Source: Platerodrilus igneus (lineage: Eukaryota; Arthropoda; Insecta; Coleoptera; Lycidae). From it: DNA of 64,000 nucleotides. The translations under genes and the position numbers were made by a program. Under the pieces are notes generated by a model. That model saw only the letters and a list, made by a program, of their open reading frames with translations, had not been told where the DNA came from and did no database searches. The DNA is taken from contig JARFIW010001188.1 in assembly GCA_036346225.1 (NCBI GenBank), positions 930,001 through 994,000 on the forward strand, in the 5' to 3' direction. Shown here piece by piece: positions 10,871-21,600 of the stretch. The stretch's first letter is position 1. Each line of letters begins with the position of its first letter.

Positions 10871-12245
10871 AACCACCATACGCCGCCATAAAACTCTCAA
10901 AATCTACATTCGGCTCGCGATTAATAACTTTTCGCACACCATTCTCATTATTCAAGTCCCCCTGGTTGTTGCCAGCATAAGATGTTAATCGGCCAAAGTG
11001 TAAAACTTTCGGTTTACCACGGGGAGATCTTCTGATCCGGTACACTACATCATTAATTCTTTTAACACTTCGTACGGGCCATCCTATTGTCTTTGTAATT
11101 TTGGCGACAACCCACGCTGTCTTTGTGGATTATACAACCACGCTAAATCTCCAGGTTGATAACCACCTTCTTGAGCTCTCGTGTCATATTGTCAATTCAT
11201 TCGATCGCTTACTGCCTGGATACTCTTTCGGACGTTTTCGTGAATGCTATTTGATCTTTCACGAAGCTTACTAACGTAATCTTCACCTGCGCTTTCTTTT
11301 CCAGGTTTAAATCCAAACTGAAGATCACATGGTAGCCGCAATTCACGTCCTAACATCACGCACGCGGGAGAGTATCCTCTGCTATCATGTACTGAAGATT
11401 GGTACGCCAGTAAAAACAAATGTAAATATTGATCCCAGTTTCGTTGATGTTCAGAGACAACTTTGGCTAGGTACTTTCCTAACGTCCTGTTCATTCTTTC
11501 AACCATTCCATCCGATTGAGGATGAAGTGGCGTGGTTCTAGTCTTTCTGATTCTAAGATTCTTGCAGACGTTTTGAAACAACGCTGATTCGAAGTTCCAA
11601 CCTTGATCGGTGTGTAATTCCAACGGAACTCCAAAGCAACAAAACAACTCCTCACTAGTACATCTGCAACCGTCTCGACTACTTGGTTAGGTATAGCATA
11701 TGCCTCCGGCCATTTGGTACAATAATCCATTGCAACCAAGATGTATTTATTTCCTTTTTCTGATTCAGGAAACGGATAAGCTATATCAATGGTTGCCCTT
11801 TCAAAAGGATTCCCCACGTTATACTGTCTCATTGGGGCTTTCCGTTTTGTAACCGGGCCATTTGCAGAGGCGCACAACTCACATTTTCGGCACCACTCCT
11901 TCACATCTTCTTTGCAGTTCACCCAATAGAATCTTTCTCTCACTCTTTCGAGAGTTCTTTTCACGCCAAAGTGCTCTCCGGAAATACCATCGTGCAAGTG
12001 CTGCAACACCTCCGGCACTCTGCCTCTCAGCACTATCACTTGAAGTCTCTTAGTGCTATCTTTACATTCCATGCGTCGTTTCAAGATTTTATTTTCAATC
12101 ACCAAGGAGTCCCACTGTGCTCAGTATGCCTTCAGGCTCCCACTTGAAATACTAATTTTTTCCCAAGCTGGTCGTTGTCCTCTACGTTTCAACTAAATAA
12201 TACGTCCCAATTCGGCGTCATTCTCCTGGTCTTCTCGTATTCATC
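10871..12245 (-). pseudogene. Ty3/gypsy Pol: end of RNase H/linker and integrase (412/mdg1-like)
   Basis: Integrase inserts the retroelement cDNA. From the N-terminal side (high coordinates) the order is as follows. A linker reads RGQRPAWEKIS and AYWAQWDSL (with one stop). A zinc-binding HHCC domain has His at residues 38 and 45 of the frame that starts at 12105, and CELC at 75-78. The first catalytic Asp lies in ATIDIAYPFP, and MDYCTKWPEAY follows. After a frameshift near 11640, LHTDQGWNFES carries the second Asp and HPQSDGMVERMNRT carries the catalytic Glu, 35 residues later (D-35-E). Two further breaks follow. The C-terminal tail YRIRRSPRGKPKVLHFGRL leads without a stop into the macrodomain. 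RT, protease and gag are missing; the fragment stops at about 12250, next to a plus-strand LINE piece. It resembles the 412/mdg1 branch by general pattern. Confidence 0.92.
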
Positions 12246-12260
12246 CGTTACCGTCATTCT

Positions 12261-12709
12261 ATGAATTTGCGTGGTACTTTCTCAACTACTTTGTTGTCTT
12301 TACTAATAGCACACAAGTTTATTATCAAAGTCATGCTTAAAAAGGATATATATTTTCCGTCAGACATCCTATTTGTGGAGGCTAATTTACTACCACTTAG
12401 AATACTTTACTTTAAATGTACTTTACTGTTTCTGTACAAAAATCTCCACCCTAAAAAATGTATTCGCGTTCTTATTACATTAGATTAATAGATAAAAACC
12501 AATCAGAACTTATTCGATCGCTTATGACATTAACTCAACATTATATTTCTTATTTAGGTCCAAGGCATTTCAATACTTTACCCGCTTGCTATAAAACTAT
12601 AAACAGCATTAGATTATTTGAAAAACGAGGTATAAAACATTTACTTGATAACATGGAAAAATATAATTTTACATTTTCGAATGCTTTTCAAGACCCAATT
12701 TTAGGTTGA
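12261..12709 (+). pseudogene. Non-LTR retrotransposon RT, C-terminal part
   Basis: Two overlapping frames (12261-12488 and 12458-12709) together give a typical tail of a Jockey-like LINE: AHKFIIKVMLKKDIYFPSD, then LPLRILYFKCTLLFLYKN, then, after a frameshift in the overlap, YLGPRHFNTLP and SIRLFEKRGIKHLL. The 'YLGPR.FN.LP ... F....K..L' pattern is the conserved end of many insect LINE ORF2 proteins. The sequence differs from the LINE tail at 2217-2507, so this is another family or a distant copy. It abuts the truncated gypsy Pol. Confidence 0.6.
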
Positions 12710-12942
12710 ACTTTATCATTTTTTTGTCAGTTTTTAGATAAATGTGTTTTATTTTTTTTTTATAAATTCATTGTATTTATAACTTAGTTTACTATTCACA
12801 GTTTTCTGTTGAACTATTTATGTATTCAGCCTCACAAACTTTGCTCAGGTGCCAAATCTCTGTCGTATATATCTCTGTACTAACAAAACTATTTAATACA
12901 TTACAAAACAAAAAAAGTGGAGACTTCAAAATTAGCTTTTAT
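12710..12942. other. AT-rich sequence, possible LINE 3' UTR
   Basis: No coding signal. It links the LINE C-terminus to the dispersed repeat R1 and may be part of the LINE 3' UTR. Confidence 0.35.
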
Positions 12943-13487
12943 AGGTATTGACTAATACATGTCTACAATAGATTTAATTAATTTACAAACGCAATTTCTT
13001 TATATTCCAATTATTTGTGTTTAATTATTTATTTAATTAAATTTGATGTGAGTATGTCGGTATTATACTTATGATACATTAAGGTTATTTATTGATTTGT
13101 TATTTTCTACTGTTGCTAAGTGTGATGTATAATAAAGAATATTTACATAATAAACCATTATTAATTTTTCTGTTTGCTCCCATCAATAAATTTATCTAAA
13201 AACTTATTTTCAAAACTCAACAATATGTATGAAACAGGTTGAATTAAAATTCATTTATTTACCATATATGCTTAAATGAATTTTAATTTAACCTGTTTCA
13301 TACATATTGTTGAGTTTCGAAAATAAGTTTTTAGGTCAATCCTAGAGTGTCACTATTTTGAATTTCACGCTATTAGTTATTGTTTTCATTAGTAGTCTCT
13401 AGAGGCGCCACCGGTTTTAGCCGCCATTGTTGCCCCCACTTTTTTACATTGAATTGGTGACTCTCTTACTGTATGTTCTTTTTGGTC
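12943..13487 (+). repeat. Dispersed repeat R1, copy 2
   Basis: Same orientation as 2516-3075 and about 545 bp long. Shared blocks include TGTGATGTATAATAAAGAAT, the 139-bp palindrome, and CACCGGTTTTAGCCGCCATT followed by TTACTGTATGTTCTTTTTGG. Small indels and substitutions separate the copies, so they are old. Confidence 0.85.
13196..13334. repeat. 139-bp palindrome inside R1 copy 2
   Basis: The outermost 16 nt of the arms (CTAAAAACTTATTTTC and its complement) are perfect inverted repeats. The remaining arm sequence (AACAATATGTATGAAACAGG and its complement, then TTGAATTAAAATTCAT) also pairs with few mismatches. The AT-rich centre is about 20 nt. The structure resembles a small MITE. No target duplication could be separated from the arms. 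Confidence 0.9.
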
Positions 13488-13875
13488 TGGTGTTTGCTCG
13501 ATTGCACGAGACTTTTGTAGAATACACTTCGGTTATGCAGGTTGCGTGTTTAACGGATTGCCTAATAGTTCGTAACAATATACTTATTTTGTATTATTTT
13601 CTCACTTTTGTTTTTATGCCACTAAGAATCCGATAGTGAATTTTTAACATGCTCTTCAAATGAGTAGTCGCACTCCTATTTTTCAGTCGGCATGTTCTGC
13701 AAAGAAAAACGAACTTTTTGTAGACAAGAAAGGTATGCCGCGTGAGCTATTTCAAAATATAGTGACAAAGAGATAAAAAACATTTTTGTTCAAAAAAATT
13801 ATCAACTGACTTTCTTATTAGTAAGATTTTATGGGCATAAACTGGAAGCTCATTGGACGTTTATTTTCTGAATAA
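13488..13875. other. Spacer without recognised gene
   Basis: A 69-codon frame at 13427-13636 starts inside repeat R1 and has no known resemblance. Nothing else was seen before the Harbinger fragment. Confidence 0.4.
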
Positions 13876-14205
13876 GTGAAAGTGTCTAAAATTTTGTCAA
13901 ACACATACCTATGGAAGAAAAATGTGGGTGCTGCAAAAGCAGTTCTTATGGCAATATTGTGTTGCAATAATCAAGAAACCTTTCGGAAGATATCAGATAG
14001 GCTCAATGTTACCAAAAGTGCAGCACATCGCATAATTAAATTGGTAATTCAGTATTCAATAGCAATATGCAAAGAACATTTAAGTGGTCAAACGAAGAAA
14101 AAAAGTTGTAATTCGAGAATCGTGCAGAAGTTCTCATTAGTGCTGTAGATGATGGCCACATCAGAACTAAAAATTCCGATAAAAAAACGCTGAAATAGCA
14201 GAAAT
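13876..14205 (+). pseudogene. PIF/Harbinger transposase, N-terminal fragment
   Basis: The frame that opens at 13876 (no ATG) reads LMAILCCNNQETFRKISDRL followed by NVTKSAAHRIIKLVIQYS. This is the helix-turn-helix block at the N-terminus of HARBI1-like DDE transposases ('NQETFR..ADRF.ms.st.hriI'). The frame stops at 14148, before the first catalytic Asp. About 60 nt later the foldback-like element begins. The rest of the gene resumes on its far side at 16289-16650, so the two parts were most likely one transposase copy. Confidence 0.7.
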
Positions 14206-14390
14206 GGGACGATTTGGCGCGGCCGTTTTGGTGTGGGGGATTCAGCGCAGCCGTTTCGACGCAGGGACATTTTGGCACAGGGACGTTTCAACGCAAAGAC
14301 GTTTTCGCGCCAGGACATTTTAGCGAATGAACATTTCGGCGCAGGCCGTTTCGGCGCAGAGACATTTCGGCGCATAAATGTTTCAACGAG
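14206..14390. repeat. Left arm: about 12 degenerate 16-bp repeats
   Basis: Consensus unit close to GGGACATTTCGGCGCA, with variants such as GGGACGTTTCAACGCA and GGCCGTTTCGGCGCA. It is much more GC-rich than its surroundings. It is the inverted partner of 16168-16288. Confidence 0.88.
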
Positions 14391-14439
14391 CAAAATTGCT
14401 TGCTATTTGTCTATATGGTAATATTGTGTATATTTGTAG

Positions 14440-16150
14440 TGTTGTGGAAAACAGTGTTGAGGCAAAAATAGGGTTGGGAGTTCAACTTAGGTTAGTAGCA
14501 GAAATGTTTTACTACTAGGGCGTAATAATCGAAGGTGTACATGTGCGAAGATAGTGTGCAGGCGAAAATAGTTTTGAGATTTCAACTCATGTTAGAAGTC
14601 GAATTACTTTACCGCTAAAACAAAATAATCGGAAGGGTACATGTGCGTAGATAGTGTTGAAACGAAAATAGTGTTAGATTTCAACTTAGGTTAGAACTCG
14701 AAATGTTTTACTACTAAAAGAGAATTATCGATTTGGTACATGTGCGAAAATAGTCTCAAGGCGTAAATATTTTGAGGTCTCAACTTAGGTTAGTATCTGC
14801 AATGTTTTACTACTATGACAAGTGTCGAATGGGTACATGTGCGAAAATAGGTTAGAAACCAAAATGTTTTACTACTAAGACGTAATAATCAAACGTGTTC
14901 ATGTACGAAGATAGTGTGAAAGCGTAAATAGTGTTAAGGTTTCAACTACGATATAATAATCGAAACGGTACATGTGCAAAAATAGTGTTTAGGGTAAAAT
15001 AGTGTTGTGGTTTCAACTTAGGTTATGAATCGAAATGTTTTACTACTGAGAAAGAATTATCAATCCGGTACATGTCCGAAAATAGATTCGAGGCAAAAAT
15101 AGTGTTGAGGTCTCAATTAAGTAGTATTCAAACGTTTTACTACAGTGACAAGATTCGAACCGGTACATGCGCGAAATTAGTGTTGAGGTTTAAAAGTGTA
15201 CGTGTGCAAGTATAGTGTGAAAGCGAAAATAGTGTTGAGGTTTAAACTTAGGTTAGAAGTCGAAATATTTTACTACTAAGAACGAATTATCGAATTGGTG
15301 CATGTGAGTTAATAGTGTCGAGGCGAAAATAGTGTTGAGGTCTCAATTTAGGTTAGTATTCGAAATGTTTTGCTACTGTGTCAGAAGTCAAACGGGTACA
15401 TGTGCGAAAATAGTGTTGAGGTTTCAACTTAGGTTAGAAGTCGAAATGTTTTATTACTAAGAAAGAATTATCGATTCGGTATATATGCAAAAATAGCGTC
15501 GAGGCGAAAATAGTGTTAAGGTATCAACTTACGTTAGTATTCGAAATGTTTTACTACTGTGACAGGAGTCGAACAGGTACATGTGCGAAAATAGTGTGGA
15601 GGTTTCAACTTAAGTTAGAAGTCAAAATGTTTTACTACTACGACGTATTAATCAAAAAAGTACGTGTGCGAAGATAGTGTAAAAGCGAAAATAGTGTTGA
15701 GGTTTAAACTTAGGTTAGAAGTCGAAATGTTTTACTACTAAGAGAGAATTATCAAATAGGTACATGTGCAAAAATAGTATCGAGCTAAAATAGTGTTGAT
15801 GACCCAATTTAGGTTAGTATTTGAAACGTTTTGCTACTGTGACAAGAGTTACACGGGTACATGTGCGAAAACAGTGTTGAGGCTTCAACTTAGGTTTGAA
15901 ATAGAAATGTTTTATTACTAAGAAAGAATTATCGATTCGGTATATATGCGAAAATAGCATCAAGGCGGAAGTAGTGTTAAGGTATCAATTTACGTTAGTA
16001 TTCGAAATGTTTTACTACTGTGACAAGAGTCGAACGGGAACATGTGCGAAAATAGTGTTGAGGTTTAAACTTAGGTTACAAGTCAAAATGTTTTATTACT
16101 AAGAGAAAATAATCGAATCAGTACATGTGCAAAAAAAGTGTTGAAGCAAA
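14440..16150. repeat. Minisatellite core, unit about 100 bp, about 17 copies
   Basis: Successive copies of GGTACATGTGCGAAAATAG start near 14537, 14637, 14736 and 14833, which gives a period of 97-100 bp; some units are shorter (about 64 bp). Each unit also carries AACTTAGGTTAGAAGTCGAA and ATGTTTTACTACTAAGA. There is no coding potential. Confidence 0.92.
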
Positions 16151-16167
16151 AATACATTTTGTTGCAA

Positions 16168-16288
16168 GCCCTGAAACGTCATTGTGCCGAAACATATTTG
16201 CGCCGAAACATCCCTGAGCCGACCGTCCCTACGCCGAAACGTCCTTGCGTCGAAACAGCCTCGCTGAAACGGCTGTGTGGAAACGTCG
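16168..16288. repeat. Right arm: about 8 degenerate 16-bp repeats, inverted
   Basis: Unit TGCGCCGAAACRTCCC, the reverse complement of the left-arm unit. It ends with GGAAACGTCG at 16288, after which sequence resembling Harbinger transposase resumes. Confidence 0.88.
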
Positions 16289-16650
16289 TAAATCTTTGCA
16301 AACAGCGTGAGACCAAGAAAAAGACGGTTTGTAGATGTATATTGTTGGAAAGCAAGGTTAGTAGTTTTTTTGAAGAAGATGTATGTCTCATACCTCCATA
16401 CAAAGATAATAGCAATGTATGTAGGAAGCAGTAATTATTTAATCATAACATTCATCTACTAGAGTGGTGACTGAGAATGCTTATAGTTTACTCAAAAAGA
16501 AATTTTTTAAGTTTAACGGTTTTGATAATGCAGATATTTTACAATATTTCAGTGTGTGATAGCTGCCACTGTATTGCATAATATTTGTTTGATGAACAAA
16601 GAAGAAATAAACTTCGAGTTTGAGAAGAAAGTACCCGAGTGAGTTTGTTG
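16289..16650 (+). pseudogene. PIF/Harbinger transposase, C-terminal fragment
   Basis: The recognisable blocks are HSSTRVVTENAYSLLKKKFF (from about 16451), which matches the 'R..VE.AFG.LK.RF' region holding the last catalytic acidic residue of Harbinger DDE transposases, and VIAATVLHNICLMNKEEINF (from about 16557), which matches the conserved 'i.a..vLHNi' block. The segments are in different frames. A stretch ending in ATTTCAG between them could be an intron end, but no donor was identified. The frame ends at 16641. Confidence 0.75.
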
Positions 16651-16836
16651 AAGCAACAACACAAAATTTAAGAGGTATTGTACCAGATAATTACCACGAA
16701 ATGAGAAGAAATATTTCAAAGAGTAGTTGATTTGTAAATATATATTTTACAGAAAAGAATTTTTTTTTCCTGAGTATAGTAATAAAGGTAAGGCAAGTTG
16801 ATTTATATTAAAGTAGTACCTAATAAAGCGAAATAT
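16651..16836. other. Boundary between Harbinger fragment and satellite
   Basis: AT-rich, with no feature seen. The satellite begins abruptly at about 16837. Confidence 0.5.
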
Positions 16837-18619
16837 TCAACCCTTTCTACTCCTGCCGGAGGTTGGTAACTTTTTCCTAAGATCTTGGTATTGCAGCTAA
16901 CCGTTGTTAGTAACAATTCAAACTAAACACTGAAAGCATTCAAAAATCGAAAATTTAATTATGTAATTTGATTTGCAGGTTTCGAACCTTTCTACCTCCT
17001 CCGGAGGGTTGTTAATTTTTGCTAAGGTCTAGGTATTGCAACTAACTGTTTTTGGTTACAATTGAAGCCAAAAACTGAAAACATTCAAAAATCGAAAAAT
17101 TAATTATGTAATTTGAATTTCCGGTTTCGAACCTTTCTACCCCTTCCGGAGGGTTGGTAATTTTTTTCTAAGCTCTTGGTATTGCAACTAACCGTACTTG
17201 GTCACAATTGAAACTAAACACTGAAAACTTTCAATAATCGAAATTTTAATTATGAAATTTGAATTGCTGTTTTGAACCCCTTCTACTCCTGCCGGAGGGT
17301 TGTAATTTTTTCCTAAGATCTTGGTATTGCAACCAACCGTTCTTGATCACAATTGGAACCAAACACTGAAAACTTTTACTAATCGAAGATTTTATTGTGA
17401 AACTTGTATTGCCGTCTTTAACCTCTTCTACTACCGCCGGAGGGTTGGTAACTTTATCCTAAGGTTTTGGTATTGCAAGTAAGCGTTCTTGGTTACATTT
17501 GAAACCAAATACTGAAAACTTTCAAAAATCGAAGATTTTATTATGAATCTTGAATTGCTTTCTTCGATCCTTTCTACCCGTGCCGGAAGGTTGGAATTCT
17601 TTTCCTCAAATCTAGGTATTGCAACTAACCGTTCTTAATAACAATTGAAGCCAAACACTAAAAAATCTGCAAAAATCGAAAATTTTATTTTGAAATTTAA
17701 ATCACCGCCTTCCACCCTTACCACCTTCGCCGGGAGGTTGGTAATTTTTTTTAAGGACTTGGTCACAATTGAAACCAAACACTGGAAACTTTCAAAAACC
17801 GGAAATTTAATTATGATATTTAAATTGCCGTTTTTAACGCTTCTTCCTTTGCCGGAGGTTTGGGAATTTTTTCCTAAGGTCTTGATATTGCAACTAACTG
17901 TTCTTGGTCGCAATTGAAGCCAAACACTGAAAACATTCAAAAATCGAAAATTTAATTATGTAATTTGAATTGCCGGTTTCAAACCTTTCTACCCTTTTCG
18001 GAGGGTTGGTAATATTTCTTAATGTCTTGGTATTGCAACTAATCGTTCTTGGTCGCAAGTAAAGCCAAACACTGAAAACTTTTGATAATCGAAAACTTTA
18101 TTAAAAAAATGGAACTATCGACTTCGATCCTTTCTACCCCTGCCGGAGGGTTGGTAATTTGTTCCTAAGGTCTTGGCATTGCAACTAATCGTACTTGGTC
18201 ACAATTGAAACAAAACCATAAAAACCTTCAATAATCGAAATTCTAATTATTAAATTTGACTTGCCGTTTTTGACTACATCTACTACAGCCGGAGAGTTGG
18301 TAAGTTTTTCCTAAGGTCTTGGTATTGCAACTAAACATTCTTGGTCACAATTGAAGCCAAACACTAAAAACTTTCAATAATGGAAGATTTGATTATGAAA
18401 TTTATATTGCCGTCTATGACCCCTTCTAACCCCTGCCGGAGGGTTGGTAATTTCTTTCTAATGTCTTGGTATTGCAACTAAGCGTTCTTGGTCACAATTC
18501 AAACCAAACACTAAAAACTTTCAACAATGCAAGATTTGATTATGAAATTTGTATTGCCGTCTATGACCCCTTCTACACTGCCGGAAGGTTAGTAATTTTT
18601 TCCTAAGCTCTTAGTATTA

Positions 18620-21600
18620 CAACTAACCGTTCTTGGTCACAATTGAAACCAACACTGAAAACTTTGAGTAATCGAAAACTTAATTATGAAATTTGAATTG
18701 TCGATTTCGACCCCTTCTCCGTCTGTCGGAGGGTTGATAATTTTTTCATAAGGTCTAGGTATTGCAAGTAACCGTTTTTGGTCATAATTGAAACGAAACT
18801 CTAAAAATTTTTAATAATCGAAAATTTTATTATAAAATTTGGATTGCCGTCTTCGACCTTTCTACACCTGCCATGGTTGGTAATTTTACCTAAGGTCTTG
18901 GTATTGCAGCTAACCGTTTTTGGTCACGATTGAAATCAAACACTGAAAAATTTCAATCAAAAATTTTATTATGAAAATAGAATTGCCGTTTCCGACCCAT
19001 TCTGCCCCTGCCGGAGGGTTAGAAATTTTTCCCTTAGCTTTTGGTATTACAACTAACCATTCTTGTTCACAATTGAAACCAATACTAAAAACTTTGAGTA
19101 ATCGAAAATTTAATTATGAGGTTTAAATTGCAGATTTCGACCTCTACTACCTCTGCCGCATGGGTTGGTAATTTTTTCCTAAGGTCTTGGCTTTGCAGCT
19201 ATCCGTTTTTGTCAAAATTGAAACCAAACACTGAAAATTTGAGTAATCAAAAATTTAAATATGAAATTGGAGTTGCCGTTTTCGACTCCTACTTTTGCCA
19301 AAGGGTTGGTAATTTCTTCCTAATGTCTTGGTATTGCAACTAACCATTCTTGGTCACAATTAAAACCAAACAATGAAAACTTTCAATAATGGAAGATTTG
19401 ATTATAAAATTTGTAATACCGTCTTCCCCTGCCGGAGGGTTGGTAATTTCTTCCTAAGGTTTTGCTAACGCAAATAAATGTTGTCGGTCACAATTGTAAC
19501 CAAACACTGAAATCCTTTAGTAATCGAAAATTAAATTATGTATTTTGACTTGCCGTTTTCGACCCCTTCACCCCTGCCGGAAGGTTGGTAATTTCTTCCT
19601 AAGTTCTTGGTATTGCAACTAAACGTTCTTGGTTACATTTGAAACCAAACACATAAAACTATAAAAAATTGAAGGTTTTATTATGAAATTTGAATTGCCG
19701 TCTTCGACAACTTCTTCACTGCCGGAGGGTTGGTAATTTTTTCTTAAGTTCTTGGTATTACAACTAACCGTTCTTGGACACCATTGAAACCAATACTGAA
19801 AACTTTGAATAATCGAATATTTAATTATGAAATTTAAATTGCCGATTTCCACCTCTTCTACCTCTGCCGGAGGGTTGGTAGTTTTTTCCTAAGGACTAGG
19901 TATTGCAACTAACCGTTTTTGGTCACAATTAAAATCAAACACTGAAAACTTTTAATAATCGAAAATTTTATTATGATTTTTGAATTGCCGTCTTCGACCC
20001 ATTCTGCCCCTGCCGTAGGGTTAATAATTTTTTCCTTAGCTCTTGGTATTACAACTAACTGTTCTTGGTCACAATTGAAACCAATACTGAAAACTTTGAG
20101 TAATCGAAAATTTAATTATGAAATTTGAATTGCAGATTTCGACCTCTTCTACCTCTGCCGGAGGGTTGGTACTTTTTCCTAAGATCTAGGTATAGCAACT
20201 AACCGTTTTTGGTCACAATTGAAACCAAACTCTGAAAACTTTCAATAATCGAAAATTTTATTATGAAATTTGAATTGCCGCTCCGACCCCATCTGCCCCT
20301 GCCGGAAAGTTAGCTATTTTTTTCTTAGCTTTTGGTATTACAACTAACCGTTCTTGGTCACAATTGAAACCAACACTGAAACCTTTGAGTAATCGAAAAC
20401 TTAATTATGAAATTTGAATTGTCGATTTCGACCCCTTCTCCGTCTGTCGGAGGGTTGATAATTTTTTCATAAGGTCTAGGTATTGCAAGTAACCGTTTTT
20501 GGTCATAATTGAAACGAAACTCTAAAAATTTTTAATAATCGAAAATTTTATTATGAAATTTGGATTGCCGTCTTCGACCTTTCTACACCTGCCATGGTTG
20601 GTAATTTTACCTAAGGTCTTGGTATTGCAGCTAACCGTTTTTGGTCACGATTGAAATCAAACACTGAAAAATTTCAATAATCAAAAATTTTATTATGAAA
20701 ATAGAATTGCCGTTTCCGACCCATTCTGCCCCTGCCGGATGGTTAGAAATTTTTCCCTTAGCTTTTGGTATTACAACTAACCATTCTTGTTCACAATTGA
20801 AACCAATACTAAAAACTTTGAGTAATCGAAAATTTAATTATGAGGTTTGAATTGCAGATTTCGACCTCTACTACCTCTGCCGCATGGGTTGGTAATTTTT
20901 TCCTAAGGTCTTGGCTTTGCAGCTATCCGTTTTTGTCAAAATTGAAACCAAACACCGAAAATTTGAGTAATCAAAATTTAAATATGAAATTGATTGCCGT
21001 TTTCGACCTACTTTTGCCAAAGGGTTGGTAATTTCTTCCTAATGTCTTGGTATTGCAACTAACATTCTTGGTCACAATTAAAACCAAACAATGAAAACTT
21101 TCAATAATGGAAGTTTGATTATAAAATTTGAATACCGTTTCCCTCCAGCGAGGGTTGGTAATTTTTCCTAAGGTTTTGTAACAAATAAATGTTTGGTCAC
21201 AATTGAACCAAACACTGAAACTTTGTAATCGAAAATTAAATTATGTATTTTGACTTGCCGTTTTCGACCCTTACCCCGCCGGAAGGTTGGTAATTTCCTA
21301 AGTTCTTGGTATTGCAACTAAACGTTTTGGTTCTTTGAAACCAACACTAAACTTAAAAATTGAAGTTTTATTTGAAATTTAATTCCGTCTTGACAATCTC
21401 ATGCCGAGGTTGGAATTTTTCATAATTCTTGGTATTAATAACTTTTGCGACACCTTAAACCAATCTGAAAATTTGATAATGATTTTAATTATGAAATTTA
21501 AATTGCCATTCACCTCTTTACCTTCGAGGTTGGAATTTTTCATAAGGAAGTTTAATAACGTTTTGGTCCATTAAAATCAACCTGAAACTTTAATAATGAA

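Larger units (their letters stand above)
14206..16288. mobile_element. Foldback-like element with minisatellite core
   Basis: Two arms made of short GC-rich repeats in opposite orientation flank an AT-rich tandem core; the whole is 2.08 kb. The left arm repeats the unit GGGACATTTCGGCGCA. The right arm repeats its complement TGCGCCGAAACRTCCC. The architecture (long inverted arms built from short direct repeats, with a repetitive middle and no ORF) matches foldback-type non-autonomous DNA elements. No clear target duplication was found. It separates the two halves of a Harbinger transposase, so it probably inserted there, perhaps with a deletion of the central DDE domain. Confidence 0.7.

Noticed and set aside
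14036..14421. Arg/Lys-rich frames across the left GC-rich arm
   Set aside because: They translate the 16-bp repeat units and have no independent coding meaning.
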